DNA of 33,807 nt from Prevotella sp. (lineage in GTDB: Bacteria; Bacteroidota; Bacteroidia; Bacteroidales; Bacteroidaceae), in NCBI GenBank assembly GCA_015060485.1, contig SUYI01000041.1, positions 1-33,807 of the forward strand, read 5' to 3'. Positions within the stretch are counted from its first letter, which is position 1, and the number at the start of each line of letters is the position of its first letter. The notes below the pieces were generated by a model. It saw nothing but the letters and a program-made list of their open reading frames with translations, was not told the origin of the DNA and made no database searches. A program made the position numbers and the translations under genes. Positions 1 through 8,225 of this stretch are shown in pieces.

Positions 1-462
1 ATGGACCTCGTCAAGGGAGCCTGCCCTGAGCGCATCTATCCTGTAGGTCGTCTGGACCGCAATACCACGGGTGTGCTGCTGCTCACGAACGATGGTGACT
101 TGGCATCGAAGCTGACTCATCCGAAGTTCCTGAAGAAGAAGATATATCACGTCCACCTGGATCACAACGTCACTGCTCACGATATGCAGCAGATTGCCGA
201 GGGTGTCCAGTTGGAGGATGGAGAGATCAAGGCTGATGCCATCGAGTATGCCGATGAGAAGGACAAGAAGCAGGTGGGCATCGAGATCCACTCTGGTAAG
301 AACCGCATCGTGCGTCGTATCTTCGAGAGTCTGGGCTACAAGGTCGTCAAACTCGACCGTGTTCAGTTTGCCGGACTGACCAAGAAGAACGTTCGTCGCG
401 GTGACTGGCGCTATTTGACCGAGGAAGAGGTTGACCGCCTGCGCATGGGAGCGTATGAGTAA
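1..462 (+). CDS. RsuA/RluB-family rRNA pseudouridine synthase, 3' part
   Basis: This is the C-terminal 153 residues of a pseudouridine synthase that isomerises a uridine in ribosomal RNA. The catalytic motif GRLDRNTTGVLLLTNDGD is visible, with the catalytic Asp at residue 19 of the visible part. The later stretch KNRIVRRIFESLGY is also typical of the RsuA/RluB/RluF branch. The N-terminal S4 RNA-binding domain is missing because the gene starts before the window; the Met at position 1 is internal and not the true start. The stop codon TAA (460-462) is followed after 20 bases by asnS, with no promoter box between them, so the two are probably cotranscribed. The exact subfamily (RluB, RluE, RluF or RsuA) cannot be fixed without the N-terminus. 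Confidence 0.93.
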   Translation: MDLVKGACPERIYPVGRLDRNTTGVLLLTNDGDLASKLTHPKFLKKKIYHVHLDHNVTAHDMQQIAEGVQLEDGEIKADAIEYADEKDKKQVGIEIHSGKNRIVRRIFESLGYKVVKLDRVQFAGLTKKNVRRGDWRYLTEEEVDRLRMGAYE

Positions 463-481
463 TTGATAATTGATAATTGAT
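461..481 (+). repeat. 7-bp tandem repeat between pseudouridine synthase and asnS
   Basis: Three exact copies of AATTGAT run head to tail, beginning inside the stop codon of the upstream gene and ending one base before the asnS ATG. The array takes up the whole intergenic gap, leaving no purine-rich ribosome binding site. It is of the same kind as the 7-bp arrays at 18411-18445 and 22297-22328. Confidence 0.85.
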
Positions 482-482
482 A

Positions 483-1934
483 ATGAAAAGAACAAAGATA
501 GTTGACGTACTGAAGAGTACGGATTTTGGAAAAGAAATATGTGTGAAGGGCTGGGTGCGTACCCACCGTTCGAGTAAGGCTGTCGACTTTATTGCGTTGA
601 ACGATGGTTCTACCATCAAGAACGTGCAGATTGTAGTTGACCCAACCAAGTTCGACGAGCAGCTGCTGAAGGACATCACCACGGGTGCTTGCATCTGTGC
701 TGAGGGTGTGCTGGTAGAGAGCCAAGGAGCCGGACAGACCAGCGAGATTCAAGCTACACAGCTTGAGGTTTACGGACTTTGTGGCAACGACTACCCCATG
801 CAGAAGAAGGGCCAGTCGTTCGAGGCTATGCGTAAGAATGCCCACATGCGTCTGCGTACCAATACCTTTGGTGCTGTGATGCGCATCCGCCACAACATGG
901 CCATGGCTATCCACACCTATTTCCACGAGCATGGCTTCTTCTATTTCCACACGCCGCTGATCACTGCCAGCGACTGTGAAGGTGCAGGAAACATGTTCCA
1001 GGTGACCACGAAGAACCTCTACGACCTGAAGAAGGACGAAGAGGGTAAGATCATCTATGATGATGATTTCTTCGGTGAGCAGACCTCGCTGACAGTCTCT
1101 GGACAGCTCGAGGGTGAGCTCGGTGCAACGGCCTTAGGTGCTATCTACACCTTTGGACCAACATTCCGTGCTGAGAATTCGAACACCCCTCGCCACTTGG
1201 CTGAGTTCTGGATGGTAGAGCCTGAGGTGGCCTTCCTCGACCAGGAAGAGCTGATGGACCTGGAGGAAGACTTTATCAAGTATTGTGTTCGTTGGGCGCT
1301 TGACAACTGTAAGGACGACCTGCAGTTCCTGAACCAGATGATTGACAAGACGCTGATTGAGCGTCTGGAGGGTGTACTCAAGGATACATTCGTTCGTCTG
1401 CCTTACACAGAGGGTATCAACATCCTTCAGGAGGCCATCAAGAATGGTAAGAAGTTTGAGTTCCCCTGCAACTGGGGCGACGACCTCGCTTCAGAGCATG
1501 AGCGCTACCTCGTCGAGGAGCACTTCAAGAAGCCCGTCATCATGACCGACTATCCACGTGCCTTCAAGTCGTTCTATATGAAGCAGAACGAACCAGTCCA
1601 GACGGGTGAACCGTCTGTCGCGAGCGTTGGATACAAGGGTGCTGTGGCTCCTGGTCCTACGATGCAGGGTACCGACGTGCTGTTCCCGCAGATTGGTGAG
1701 ATTATCGGTGGTAGTGTCCGTGAGGAGAGCTACGACAAGCTGATGGCAGAAATCAAGCGCCGCGATATGGATATGACCCACCTGTGGTGGTACATCGACA
1801 CCCGCCGCTGGGGCAGCTGCCCTCACGCTGGTTTCGGCCTCGGTTTCGAGCGTCTCATCCTGTTCGTGACAGGTATGCAGAACATCCGTGACGTCATTCC
1901 GTTCCCCCGTACCCCAAAATCAGCGGAATTCTAA
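483..1934 (+). CDS. asnS: Asparaginyl-tRNA synthetase
   Basis: This class IIb aminoacyl-tRNA synthetase charges tRNA-Asn with asparagine in the cytoplasm. It is 483 residues long, a normal AsnRS length. The N-terminal OB-fold anticodon-binding domain begins around KGWVRTHRSSKAVDFIALND. The catalytic core carries the class II motif 2 region (FGPTFRAENSNTPRHLAEFW) and motif 3 (GFGLGFERL) near the C-terminus. The ATG at 483 is preferred over an in-frame TTG at 477, which lies inside the 7-bp repeat. The gene follows the pseudouridine synthase by 20 bases and has no promoter box of its own, so it is probably the second gene of an operon. A strong hairpin terminator follows at 1956-2004. Confidence 0.98.
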   Translation: MKRTKIVDVLKSTDFGKEICVKGWVRTHRSSKAVDFIALNDGSTIKNVQIVVDPTKFDEQLLKDITTGACICAEGVLVESQGAGQTSEIQATQLEVYGLCGNDYPMQKKGQSFEAMRKNAHMRLRTNTFGAVMRIRHNMAMAIHTYFHEHGFFYFHTPLITASDCEGAGNMFQVTTKNLYDLKKDEEGKIIYDDDFFGEQTSLTVSGQLEGELGATALGAIYTFGPTFRAENSNTPRHLAEFWMVEPEVAFLDQEELMDLEEDFIKYCVRWALDNCKDDLQFLNQMIDKTLIERLEGVLKDTFVRLPYTEGINILQEAIKNGKKFEFPCNWGDDLASEHERYLVEEHFKKPVIMTDYPRAFKSFYMKQNEPVQTGEPSVASVGYKGAVAPGPTMQGTDVLFPQIGEIIGGSVREESYDKLMAEIKRRDMDMTHLWWYIDTRRWGSCPHAGFGLGFERLILFVTGMQNIRDVIPFPRTPKSAEF

Positions 1935-1955
1935 TCGTATTTCCACATTTTTATC

Positions 1956-2004
1956 TATATGTCCCGAATTTTTTGACGAAAAGCTTGGGACATATATTTT
2001 TTTT
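1956..2004 (+). terminator. Intrinsic terminator of asnS
   Basis: TATATGTCCC (1956-1965) pairs perfectly with GGGACATATA (1987-1996) around a 21-base loop, and eight T residues follow directly (1997-2004). The T tract runs straight into the promoter of the next gene. Confidence 0.85.
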
Positions 2005-2007
2005 GCC

Positions 2008-2015
2008 TATCTTTG
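2008..2015 (+). promoter_or_regulatory. -7 promoter box of the outer-membrane protein gene
   Basis: TATCTTTG matches the Bacteroidota -7 consensus TAnnTTTG, and lies 32 bases before the ATG at 2048. The T-rich -33 region is shared with the T tract of the asnS terminator. Confidence 0.75.
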
Positions 2016-2047
2016 CAATCACAATATTAACATAAAACAACAAATCT

Positions 2048-2809
2048 ATGAGGAAGTTATTCTTAGTCTGTGCGTTAGCCATAGTAGGTTTTAGCCAAGT
2101 TTTGGCTCAAGATTTTGAGCGTGGCATCTTTAATCATTTAGGTGCAAATATCAGTGCAGGAACTGAAGGTATTGGTGTGGGTATTGCCGCTCCTTGTACC
2201 GAATATCTGGAGTTTGGTTTTGGAATCAATTTCTTCCCCAATGTCAAAGTAAAAGGTGATGTCAGCATTGGCGCCATCAGTACGGGTGTCGGTTATACCA
2301 TTCCCTCCAGTAAGGTGAAAATCGAAGGTGCTATGGCGCGTACCATGATGGATTTCAAGGTGAATGCCTATCCTTTTGGCAGCAGAAATGCCTTGTTCGT
2401 GGCTGCAGGCTTTTCGTTTGGTGGCAAGAAGATTTTTGATCTTTCTGGTCATAGCGACGCCATCGCTGAAGCCATCAGAATGTATCCAGAGTTGGAAAAC
2501 CACATCTATGCAGAGATTGACAAATACAACGTCCATTTTGACAAGAACGGTGATGTGGCGGGCGATGTCCGTGTGAAAAACTTCCGTCCTTATGTAGGTT
2601 TGGGCTATGGTCGTCTGGTACCCAAAAGCCGTGTGGGCTTCCGTTTTGAGTTGGGTTGCCAGTTCATGGGTAAGATGAAGGTCTACCAGAACGATTCTGA
2701 GGTCGATACCAGCGAGCTGAACAAAGCCGATGACGACTTGTCGAAGTGGGTTGACAGGCTAAAGGTCTATCCCGTTCTCAAGTTCACCCTCACTGGGCGA
2801 CTCTTCTAA
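2048..2809 (+). CDS. Outer-membrane beta-barrel-like protein, function unknown
   Basis: This 253-residue protein has a clear Sec signal peptide (MRKLFLVCALAIVGFSQVLA, cleavage before QDF). The mature part has many alternating Gly/aromatic strands (GLGYGRLVPKSRVGFRFELG is typical) and ends in LTGRLF, a terminal aromatic residue common in outer-membrane barrels. This suggests a small porin-like barrel of perhaps 8-10 strands. No enzyme motif was recognised. The gene has its own promoter, so it is a single-gene unit. Its last 51 bases overlap the end of the convergent lolD-like gene. Only the outer-membrane location is supported; the substrate or role is unknown. Confidence 0.75.
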   Translation: MRKLFLVCALAIVGFSQVLAQDFERGIFNHLGANISAGTEGIGVGIAAPCTEYLEFGFGINFFPNVKVKGDVSIGAISTGVGYTIPSSKVKIEGAMARTMMDFKVNAYPFGSRNALFVAAGFSFGGKKIFDLSGHSDAIAEAIRMYPELENHIYAEIDKYNVHFDKNGDVAGDVRVKNFRPYVGLGYGRLVPKSRVGFRFELGCQFMGKMKVYQNDSEVDTSELNKADDDLSKWVDRLKVYPVLKFTLTGRLF

Positions 2810-3493
2810 TTGGACCTCCGAAACTTCCAATGAAGGCTCCGGAACTTCTAACAATCCGTCGCGCATCTTGATGGTGCGGTCGGTGATACTTGCCAGGCCT
2901 TCGTCGTGGGTAACTATGACGAAGGTCTGTCCGTATTGCTTGCGCAGGTCGAAGAACAGCTGGTGCAGCTCTTCCTTGTTCTTCGAGTCCAGCGATCCGC
3001 TGGGTTCATCGGCCAGGATGACGGCAGGATTGTTCACCAGTGCACGGGCTACGGCTACGCGCTGTTTCTCGCCACCGCTGAGCTCGTTGGGCTTATGCTG
3101 GGCACGGTCAGACAGTCCCATAAACTGCAACAGCTCCTCTGCCCGTTTGCGGGCTGCCTTCTGCGACGTGCCTGCGATGTAGGCGGGAATCATGATATTC
3201 TCCAAGGCGGTGAATTCCGGCAGCAGTTGGTGGAACTGAAATACGAAACCGATATGCTGGTTGCGGAAGTCGCTCAATTTCTTTTGTGAGAGTTGGGTTA
3301 CGTCGATAGAATCGACGTGCACAGTACCACTGTCCGGACGGTCCAGTGTGCCAATAATCTGTAGCAGGGTGGTCTTGCCGGCTCCGCTGGGGCCTACAAT
3401 GCTGACGATTTCGCCTTTGTTGATGGTCAGGTCGATGCCTTTCAGTACTTCCAGTGAGCCGAAGCTCTTTTTGATGCCTTTGATTTCTATCAT
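2759..3493 (-). CDS. lolD: LolD-like ABC transporter ATP-binding protein
   Basis: The protein (244 residues) is the ATPase subunit of an ABC transporter of the LolD/MacB family. LolD powers release of lipoproteins from the inner membrane toward the outer membrane. Visible motifs are Walker A GPSGAGKTT (residues 34-42), Q-loop Gln near 86, signature LSGGEKQ (138-144), Walker B VILADE (158-163) and H-loop His196. The permease (LolC/E) is not adjacent, which is common in Bacteroidota. After residue 215 there is an acidic tail of about 30 residues with a 7-residue repeat (EVPEPSL, EVSEVQL). Most of this tail is encoded in or next to the overlap with the convergent outer-membrane protein gene. The gene starts 14 bases after the antiporter stop, so the two form an operon. 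A MacB-type exporter ATPase is the alternative. Confidence 0.88.
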   Translation of the reverse strand: MIEIKGIKKSFGSLEVLKGIDLTINKGEIVSIVGPSGAGKTTLLQIIGTLDRPDSGTVHVDSIDVTQLSQKKLSDFRNQHIGFVFQFHQLLPEFTALENIMIPAYIAGTSQKAARKRAEELLQFMGLSDRAQHKPNELSGGEKQRVAVARALVNNPAVILADEPSGSLDSKNKEELHQLFFDLRKQYGQTFVIVTHDEGLASITDRTIKMRDGLLEVPEPSLEVSEVQLEESPSEGELENGIDL

Positions 3494-3507
3494 GATGTTG
3501 ATGGGTT

Positions 3508-5658
3508 TTAATGCGGTTGGTTGGAACGGTGGAACACATGGCGGTTCATCCAGCGGGCAATGGTGTCGTAGATGCTGCTTTCCTCCTGGTGCTGCGCAGC
3601 GGTGAAGGTCATGCTCTCCTCCTTGGCACTGCCGTACTGGTCGGGGAAGAGAATCATCAGGTTCTTGCCACTGAAGTGCTGCATCAGTTCGTTGGGCAGA
3701 CGCTCTAAAGCGTTCTTATACGATATGGTACCCTTACGTGCAGTGATGACTACAAACATATGGTCGTCGTTGATGTTGGCAGCCAGTTTGGGCAGTTCGT
3801 TCCAATGTGCCATAAAGGTGTATTCCGCCCTCACGTGTGAGTGGCGGTTGTTGATGTATTCGCGAATCAGCTCCAGCGACTCCTCACGTCCATGGAACTG
3901 AATGCGACAATCCAGATTGCCAGCCATGCGTGCCAGCCGTTCCAGCCAGCGGTGGAATCCGGGTTCGAACTCTGCCCGTGAAGGAACGGCGACCTGTATG
4001 CGTCGCAGCGTGTTCAAGGGCTGTACGAAGCGTGTCAGCACAATCTGGCGGTTCAGGTCATTGTAGAGACTTTGGATGAACTCACCCCAGAATTTCGGGT
4101 TGACATCCGTATGCACATGCATACCCATGATGATCTCCGATGCGCCGAACTCGCGGAAGGCATGCTTGATGCCATTGGCGATGTTGGTGGCCAGTCGCAC
4201 CTGCGTCTGCATCTGTATGTCGCTGGCCGAGGCACGCTGTTCCAACTGTTCCAGTAGCCGCAAGCCCTGTTCGCGGTGCTTGGCCGACTGCGCATCGTCG
4301 TACACTACGTTCAGCGCCACCAGTCCTCGTCTGAGCTTCTGGTTGCTCATCATGATGGCCAACTCCAGCAGTTGTGGGGCAATCTCCTGATACTTCACGC
4401 AGAGCATGATTTTCTCGTCGTCCTTCGACCGCTGGCTGTGCTCAGTGGGTTGTTGTCTGTTGGCCAGCGTAATCTGCTGGGCAGCGTGCTCCGTCATCAT
4501 GGTCGATATGATGCAGGTAATGAGTATCATGATGACCACACCGTTCAGCATCTCGTCGTTTACCAGGTAGTGCCCTGGGCTTACTTCCAGCCTCATGCCC
4601 ACCATTACCATGGCGATAGCTCCAGCCGCATGGGCACAGGTCAGTCCGAACATCATGTTGCCAGCCGATTTAGGCAGTCTGAAGAGGATGCTCGAAAGGT
4701 AAGCAGCCAGTGCTTTTCCAAAGGTGCCGAAGGATACAATCAGTGCCACGATGAAAAACATGTGTGCCCCCTCGAAGAGTGTGCCGACATTGATGAGCAT
4801 GCCCACACCAATCAGGAAATAGGGAATGAAGATAGCATTTCCGATGAACTCAATGCGATTCATCAGCGACGACACATGGGGGATATATCGGTTCAGAATC
4901 AGTCCTGCCAGAAAGGCACCTACGATGCCCTCCACACCAATAGCCTCCGAGAGTGCTGCCGAGAGGAACATCACGCTGAGCACAAAGATGAACTGCATGA
5001 CAGCATCTGAATAGCGTCGCAGGAAGTATCGCGACAGCTTGGGAATGGCCCATGCCAGCAGCACACAGAATGCGGCAAACTTCACCAGGAATCCTATCCA
5101 GAACAGGAAACCCGCGTCCTCGCCATACGATGCAGCCAGAGCAGCCAGCATCAACAAAGCCAAGAACAGCGAAATCATCGATGACCCCACACTCAGCATC
5201 ACACTCGAGTCGCGCCCCAAGCCGTATCGCGAGATGATGGGGTAGGCTATCAGCGTGTTCGACGCCATGATACACCCCAGCAGGAACGACGCCTGCGATG
5301 AGTAGTCCAGCAGCCAGATGGCTGTGAAATAAGTGATTGTTAGCGGTATCAGACATGTCAGCAGTCCGAATAGTAGGAAACGCCGTGAGTTTTTCTTCAC
5401 ACTCTCCAGGTCCATCTCCAGTCCGGCCAAGAACATGATATATAGCAACCCCACCTTGCCGAATAGTTCGAACGACGAGTCGCGCTCTAAGATGTTCAGG
5501 CCGTATTTGCCCACCAGCACACCCGCCAGCACCATACCGATGATGTGGGGAATGCGTAGCTTACCCATGATGATGGGCGCCAGGAGAATGATGAGCAGCA
5601 CAACGAAGAATATCAGCGTCGGGCTCGTAATGGGGAAATATGATGATAAATATAGCAT
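3508..5658 (-). CDS. Cation:proton antiporter (CPA2 type) with C-terminal stress-protein-like domains
   Basis: This 716-residue inner-membrane protein has about 12 hydrophobic segments over residues 1-400. It belongs to the Na+(K+)/H+ exchanger (CPA2/Kef-like) family; PHIIGMVLAGVLVGKYGLN and GVEGIVGAFLAGLILNR are characteristic. The soluble C-terminal half (about 410-716) resembles two universal-stress-protein-like folds and probably has a regulatory role (inference). The start at 5658 is chosen because an in-frame extension to 5799 would run through this gene's own -7 box and into the divergent GH95 gene. The -7 box lies only about 9 bases upstream, so the mRNA may be nearly leaderless. The gene is followed by lolD after 14 bases. 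Which cation it exchanges cannot be told from sequence. Confidence 0.88.
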   Translation of the reverse strand: MLYLSSYFPITSPTLIFFVVLLIILLAPIIMGKLRIPHIIGMVLAGVLVGKYGLNILERDSSFELFGKVGLLYIMFLAGLEMDLESVKKNSRRFLLFGLLTCLIPLTITYFTAIWLLDYSSQASFLLGCIMASNTLIAYPIISRYGLGRDSSVMLSVGSSMISLFLALLMLAALAASYGEDAGFLFWIGFLVKFAAFCVLLAWAIPKLSRYFLRRYSDAVMQFIFVLSVMFLSAALSEAIGVEGIVGAFLAGLILNRYIPHVSSLMNRIEFIGNAIFIPYFLIGVGMLINVGTLFEGAHMFFIVALIVSFGTFGKALAAYLSSILFRLPKSAGNMMFGLTCAHAAGAIAMVMVGMRLEVSPGHYLVNDEMLNGVVIMILITCIISTMMTEHAAQQITLANRQQPTEHSQRSKDDEKIMLCVKYQEIAPQLLELAIMMSNQKLRRGLVALNVVYDDAQSAKHREQGLRLLEQLEQRASASDIQMQTQVRLATNIANGIKHAFREFGASEIIMGMHVHTDVNPKFWGEFIQSLYNDLNRQIVLTRFVQPLNTLRRIQVAVPSRAEFEPGFHRWLERLARMAGNLDCRIQFHGREESLELIREYINNRHSHVRAEYTFMAHWNELPKLAANINDDHMFVVITARKGTISYKNALERLPNELMQHFSGKNLMILFPDQYGSAKEESMTFTAAQHQEESSIYDTIARWMNRHVFHRSNQPH

Positions 5659-5666
5659 TTCGTGTG

Positions 5667-5674
5667 CAAAGTTA
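5667..5674 (-). promoter_or_regulatory. -7 promoter box of the antiporter-lolD operon
   Basis: On the minus strand the sequence is TAACTTTG, matching TAnnTTTG. A TTTGG -33 candidate lies at 5696-5700, 21 bases upstream. That -33 element directly abuts the -7 box of the divergent GH95 promoter. Confidence 0.7.
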
Positions 5675-5687
5675 CGAATTTTTTTCG

Positions 5688-5695
5688 TACCTTTG
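5688..5695 (+). promoter_or_regulatory. -7 promoter box of the GH95-GH97-GH63 operon
   Basis: TACCTTTG lies 46 bases before the GH95 ATG. It is only 13 bases from the divergent antiporter -7 box, so the two promoters overlap. Confidence 0.8.
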
Positions 5696-5712
5696 CCAAA
5701 AATTCTGGCAAA
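5692..5712. promoter_or_regulatory. Candidate operator palindrome over the GH95 promoter
   Basis: TTTGCCA (5692-5698) and TGGCAAA (5706-5712) are a perfect 7-bp inverted repeat with a 7-base spacer. The left arm includes the TTTG of the -7 box, and the rest covers the expected transcription start, a typical position for a repressor site. A further TTGCAAA follows at 5716-5722. No regulator gene lies next to it, so the binding protein is unknown. Confidence 0.5.
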
Positions 5713-5741
5713 ATATTGCAAACCATAAAACAAAGGGAAAA

Positions 5742-8225
5742 ATGAAGAAAATATTGACGACGGTTTTTGCGGGTCTGGTGGTCTTGTCTGCAACGGCACA
5801 ACGCCACATACTCTGGTATGAGCAACCCGCTGGTACGTGGCTTCGTGCCCTGCCCATTGGCAATTCCCAGTTGGGAGCTATGGTGTATGGTGGCACTGAT
5901 GTCGAGGAACTCGCATTGAACGAGGAAACCTTCTGGAGTGGTTCACCCCACGACAACAACAGCCCTGAGGCCCTTCAGCATCTGCAGGAGGTGCGCGACC
6001 TGACGCTGATGGGTCGCGAGGAAGAGGCTCATCAACTGCTGGATAAGTATTTCTTCCACGGTCCTCACGGCATGCGTTTCCTGCCGTTGGGCAGCGTCAA
6101 GCTCTCGCTGGGCCATAAGGACGTCACCGACTATCGTCGTGAGCTCGACCTGGGCGATGCCCTGGCCACCACCACCTATACCCATGATGGCGTCAAGTAC
6201 GAGCGCACCGTCTTTGCTTCGTTGGCTGATCATGCCATCATCGTACGCCTGACGGCCAGCAAAAAAGGTAAGCTGGAGTTCGATGTCCATTTCGATTCCC
6301 AATTGAAGGCCGATGTGTTTGGAGTAACTGAGCGCAAGGGCGTTCAGGTCAACGAATTGGCTGCCGTTGTCGAGGGCGTCGAACAGGAGGGCATCAAGGC
6401 TGGTCTGAAGGCCGAGTGCCGCATCAGGATTGAAACCGATGGCGAGATAGAACGCAAGATCGACTCGTATGAGGTCGACGATGCCACCTCCGCCACGCTC
6501 TATATCGTTGCCGCCACCAACTTCGTCAACTACCACGACATCAGCGGCAACCCCGCTCTGAAGAACAATCAGGTGCTCGACGCCTTGAAGGGCTATTCCT
6601 ACAAGCAACTGCTGAAGCGCCACCTCGACAAATATCACGAGCAGTACGACCGCGTGTCGCTGACATTGGGTAGTCCCACAGGCAAAACCAGTGGGAACAG
6701 TATCCCTACCGACAAGCGCCTGGCTACTTTCGACGGCCAGGACCTCGACATGGTTTCGCTCATGATGCAGTATGGTCGCTACCTGCTCATCAGCAGTTCG
6801 CAGCCTGGTGGCCAGCCCGCCAATCTGCAGGGTGTGTGGAACGGCAAGAAGAATGCCGCCTGGGACTCCAAGTACACCATCAATATCAATGCCGAGATGA
6901 ACTATTGGCCCTCCACGGTGGCTAACCTCGTCGAGACCCAGCAGCCGCTGCTCTCTATGATTCGCGACCTCAGCGTGACGGGTGCCAAGACTGCCCAGCA
7001 GATGTATGGCTGCCGCGGTTGGCTGGCCCATCACAATACCGACCTTTGGCGTATTGCCGGACCTGTCGACGGTACGACGTGGGGCATGTTCCCCACTGGT
7101 GGTGCCTGGCTCACGACGCACATCTGGCAACAATACCTTTTTACCGGCGACCGTCAGCTCTTGGCAGACTATTATCCTGTGATGAAGGGCGCAGCCGACT
7201 TCCTCGTCGACTACCTGCGCCCCCATCCCCAGTATGGCTGGCTTGTGACGGCACCTACCGTGTCACCCGAACATGGTCCTGTGGGTAAGAAGACCACTGT
7301 CACCGCAGGTTCTACGATGGACAACCAGATTGTCTTCGACGTGCTTAGCCAAACTATTGCTGCTGCCAAGATTCTTTCCGAGAATTCTGATAATTCGGAG
7401 TATTCTGAAACCATTACCAAACTGCGTGACGCCATCGCCCAACTGCCACCTATGCAGATAGGCCGCCATGGTCAGTTGCAGGAGTGGCTGTGGGACGGTG
7501 ACGATCCCAAGGACGAGCATCGCCACATCTCCCATCTCTACGGACTCTATCCCTCCAACCAGATATCGCCCTACACCCATCCAGACCTCTTTACCGCTGC
7601 TTCCAACACGCTGAAACAGCGTGGCGACATGGCCACAGGGTGGAGTCTGGGCTGGAAAATCAATTTCTGGGCGCGTATGCTCGATGGTAACCATGCCTTC
7701 CGCATCATCCGTAACATGCTCACCATGATTCCCGACTCGATAGAGTGGGGAGGGCATGGTGGCACCTATCCCAATCTCTTCGATGCCCATCCGCCCTTCC
7801 AGATTGACGGCAACTTCGGCTGTGCCGCTGGTGTCTGCGAGATGCTGGTGCAGAGCCATGATGGTGCTGTCCACTTGTTGCCCGCCCTGCCCGATGCATG
7901 GAGCGAGGGTGCGGTCAAGGGCCTGCGGGCCCGTGGCGGCTTCGTGGTCGACGAGCAGTGGAGCGAAGGGAAACTACGTTCGGCGAGCGTTCGCTCTACC
8001 ATTGGCGGTACGCTGCGCCTGCGCTCCTATGTGCCCTTGAAGGGTAAAGGCCTGACTCCCGCTGTCGGTGACTGTCCCAATGCGTTGTTGCAGCGTGCCG
8101 ATGTCAAGCAGCCCCTGCGCTCGCCCGAGCTGACGTCGTTCTCCCAGCTCTCCCTGCGCCCCGTCTACGAATACGACCTCGACACCAAACCCGGTACAAC
8201 TTATAAAATAACGACAACGGATTAA
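5742..8225 (+). CDS. GH95 alpha-L-fucosidase/alpha-L-galactosidase family enzyme, secreted
   Basis: The product (827 residues) is a glycoside hydrolase family 95 enzyme, a family of inverting exo-enzymes that remove alpha-1,2-linked L-fucose or, in some members, alpha-L-galactose. A signal peptide is present (MKKILTTVFAGLVVLSATA, then QR). The catalytic set by family pattern is Asn381 and Asn383 in NINAEMNYWP, the probable acid Glu510 in VSPEH, and the base Asp689 in FQIDGNFG. The N-terminal beta domain (WYEQPAGTWLRALPIGNSQL) and the (alpha/alpha)6 core are complete. A purine-rich site (AAAGGGAAAA) precedes the ATG. It is the first gene of an operon with GH97 and GH63-like genes. Residues 548-556 (NSDNSEYSE) come from a 9-bp repeat in a surface loop. 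Fucosidase versus galactosidase cannot be decided by eye. Confidence 0.93.
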   Translation: MKKILTTVFAGLVVLSATAQRHILWYEQPAGTWLRALPIGNSQLGAMVYGGTDVEELALNEETFWSGSPHDNNSPEALQHLQEVRDLTLMGREEEAHQLLDKYFFHGPHGMRFLPLGSVKLSLGHKDVTDYRRELDLGDALATTTYTHDGVKYERTVFASLADHAIIVRLTASKKGKLEFDVHFDSQLKADVFGVTERKGVQVNELAAVVEGVEQEGIKAGLKAECRIRIETDGEIERKIDSYEVDDATSATLYIVAATNFVNYHDISGNPALKNNQVLDALKGYSYKQLLKRHLDKYHEQYDRVSLTLGSPTGKTSGNSIPTDKRLATFDGQDLDMVSLMMQYGRYLLISSSQPGGQPANLQGVWNGKKNAAWDSKYTININAEMNYWPSTVANLVETQQPLLSMIRDLSVTGAKTAQQMYGCRGWLAHHNTDLWRIAGPVDGTTWGMFPTGGAWLTTHIWQQYLFTGDRQLLADYYPVMKGAADFLVDYLRPHPQYGWLVTAPTVSPEHGPVGKKTTVTAGSTMDNQIVFDVLSQTIAAAKILSENSDNSEYSETITKLRDAIAQLPPMQIGRHGQLQEWLWDGDDPKDEHRHISHLYGLYPSNQISPYTHPDLFTAASNTLKQRGDMATGWSLGWKINFWARMLDGNHAFRIIRNMLTMIPDSIEWGGHGGTYPNLFDAHPPFQIDGNFGCAAGVCEMLVQSHDGAVHLLPALPDAWSEGAVKGLRARGGFVVDEQWSEGKLRSASVRSTIGGTLRLRSYVPLKGKGLTPAVGDCPNALLQRADVKQPLRSPELTSFSQLSLRPVYEYDLDTKPGTTYKITTTD
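7383..7409 (+). repeat. 9-bp imperfect repeat inside the GH95 gene
   Basis: Three related 9-mers (AATTCTGAT, AATTCGGAG, TATTCTGAA) encode NSD NSE YSE. A 9-bp unit keeps the reading frame, so copy change would only lengthen or shorten a loop. Confidence 0.55.

Noticed and set aside
5659..5799. 47-residue N-terminal extension of the antiporter
   Set aside because: It would cover the gene's own -7 box and the GH95 promoter and start, and is not membrane-protein-like.
5943..7226. 427-codon minus-strand open frame opposite GH95
   Set aside because: It mirrors the GH95 codon pattern, has no family motif, and lies fully inside a gene with complete catalytic residues.
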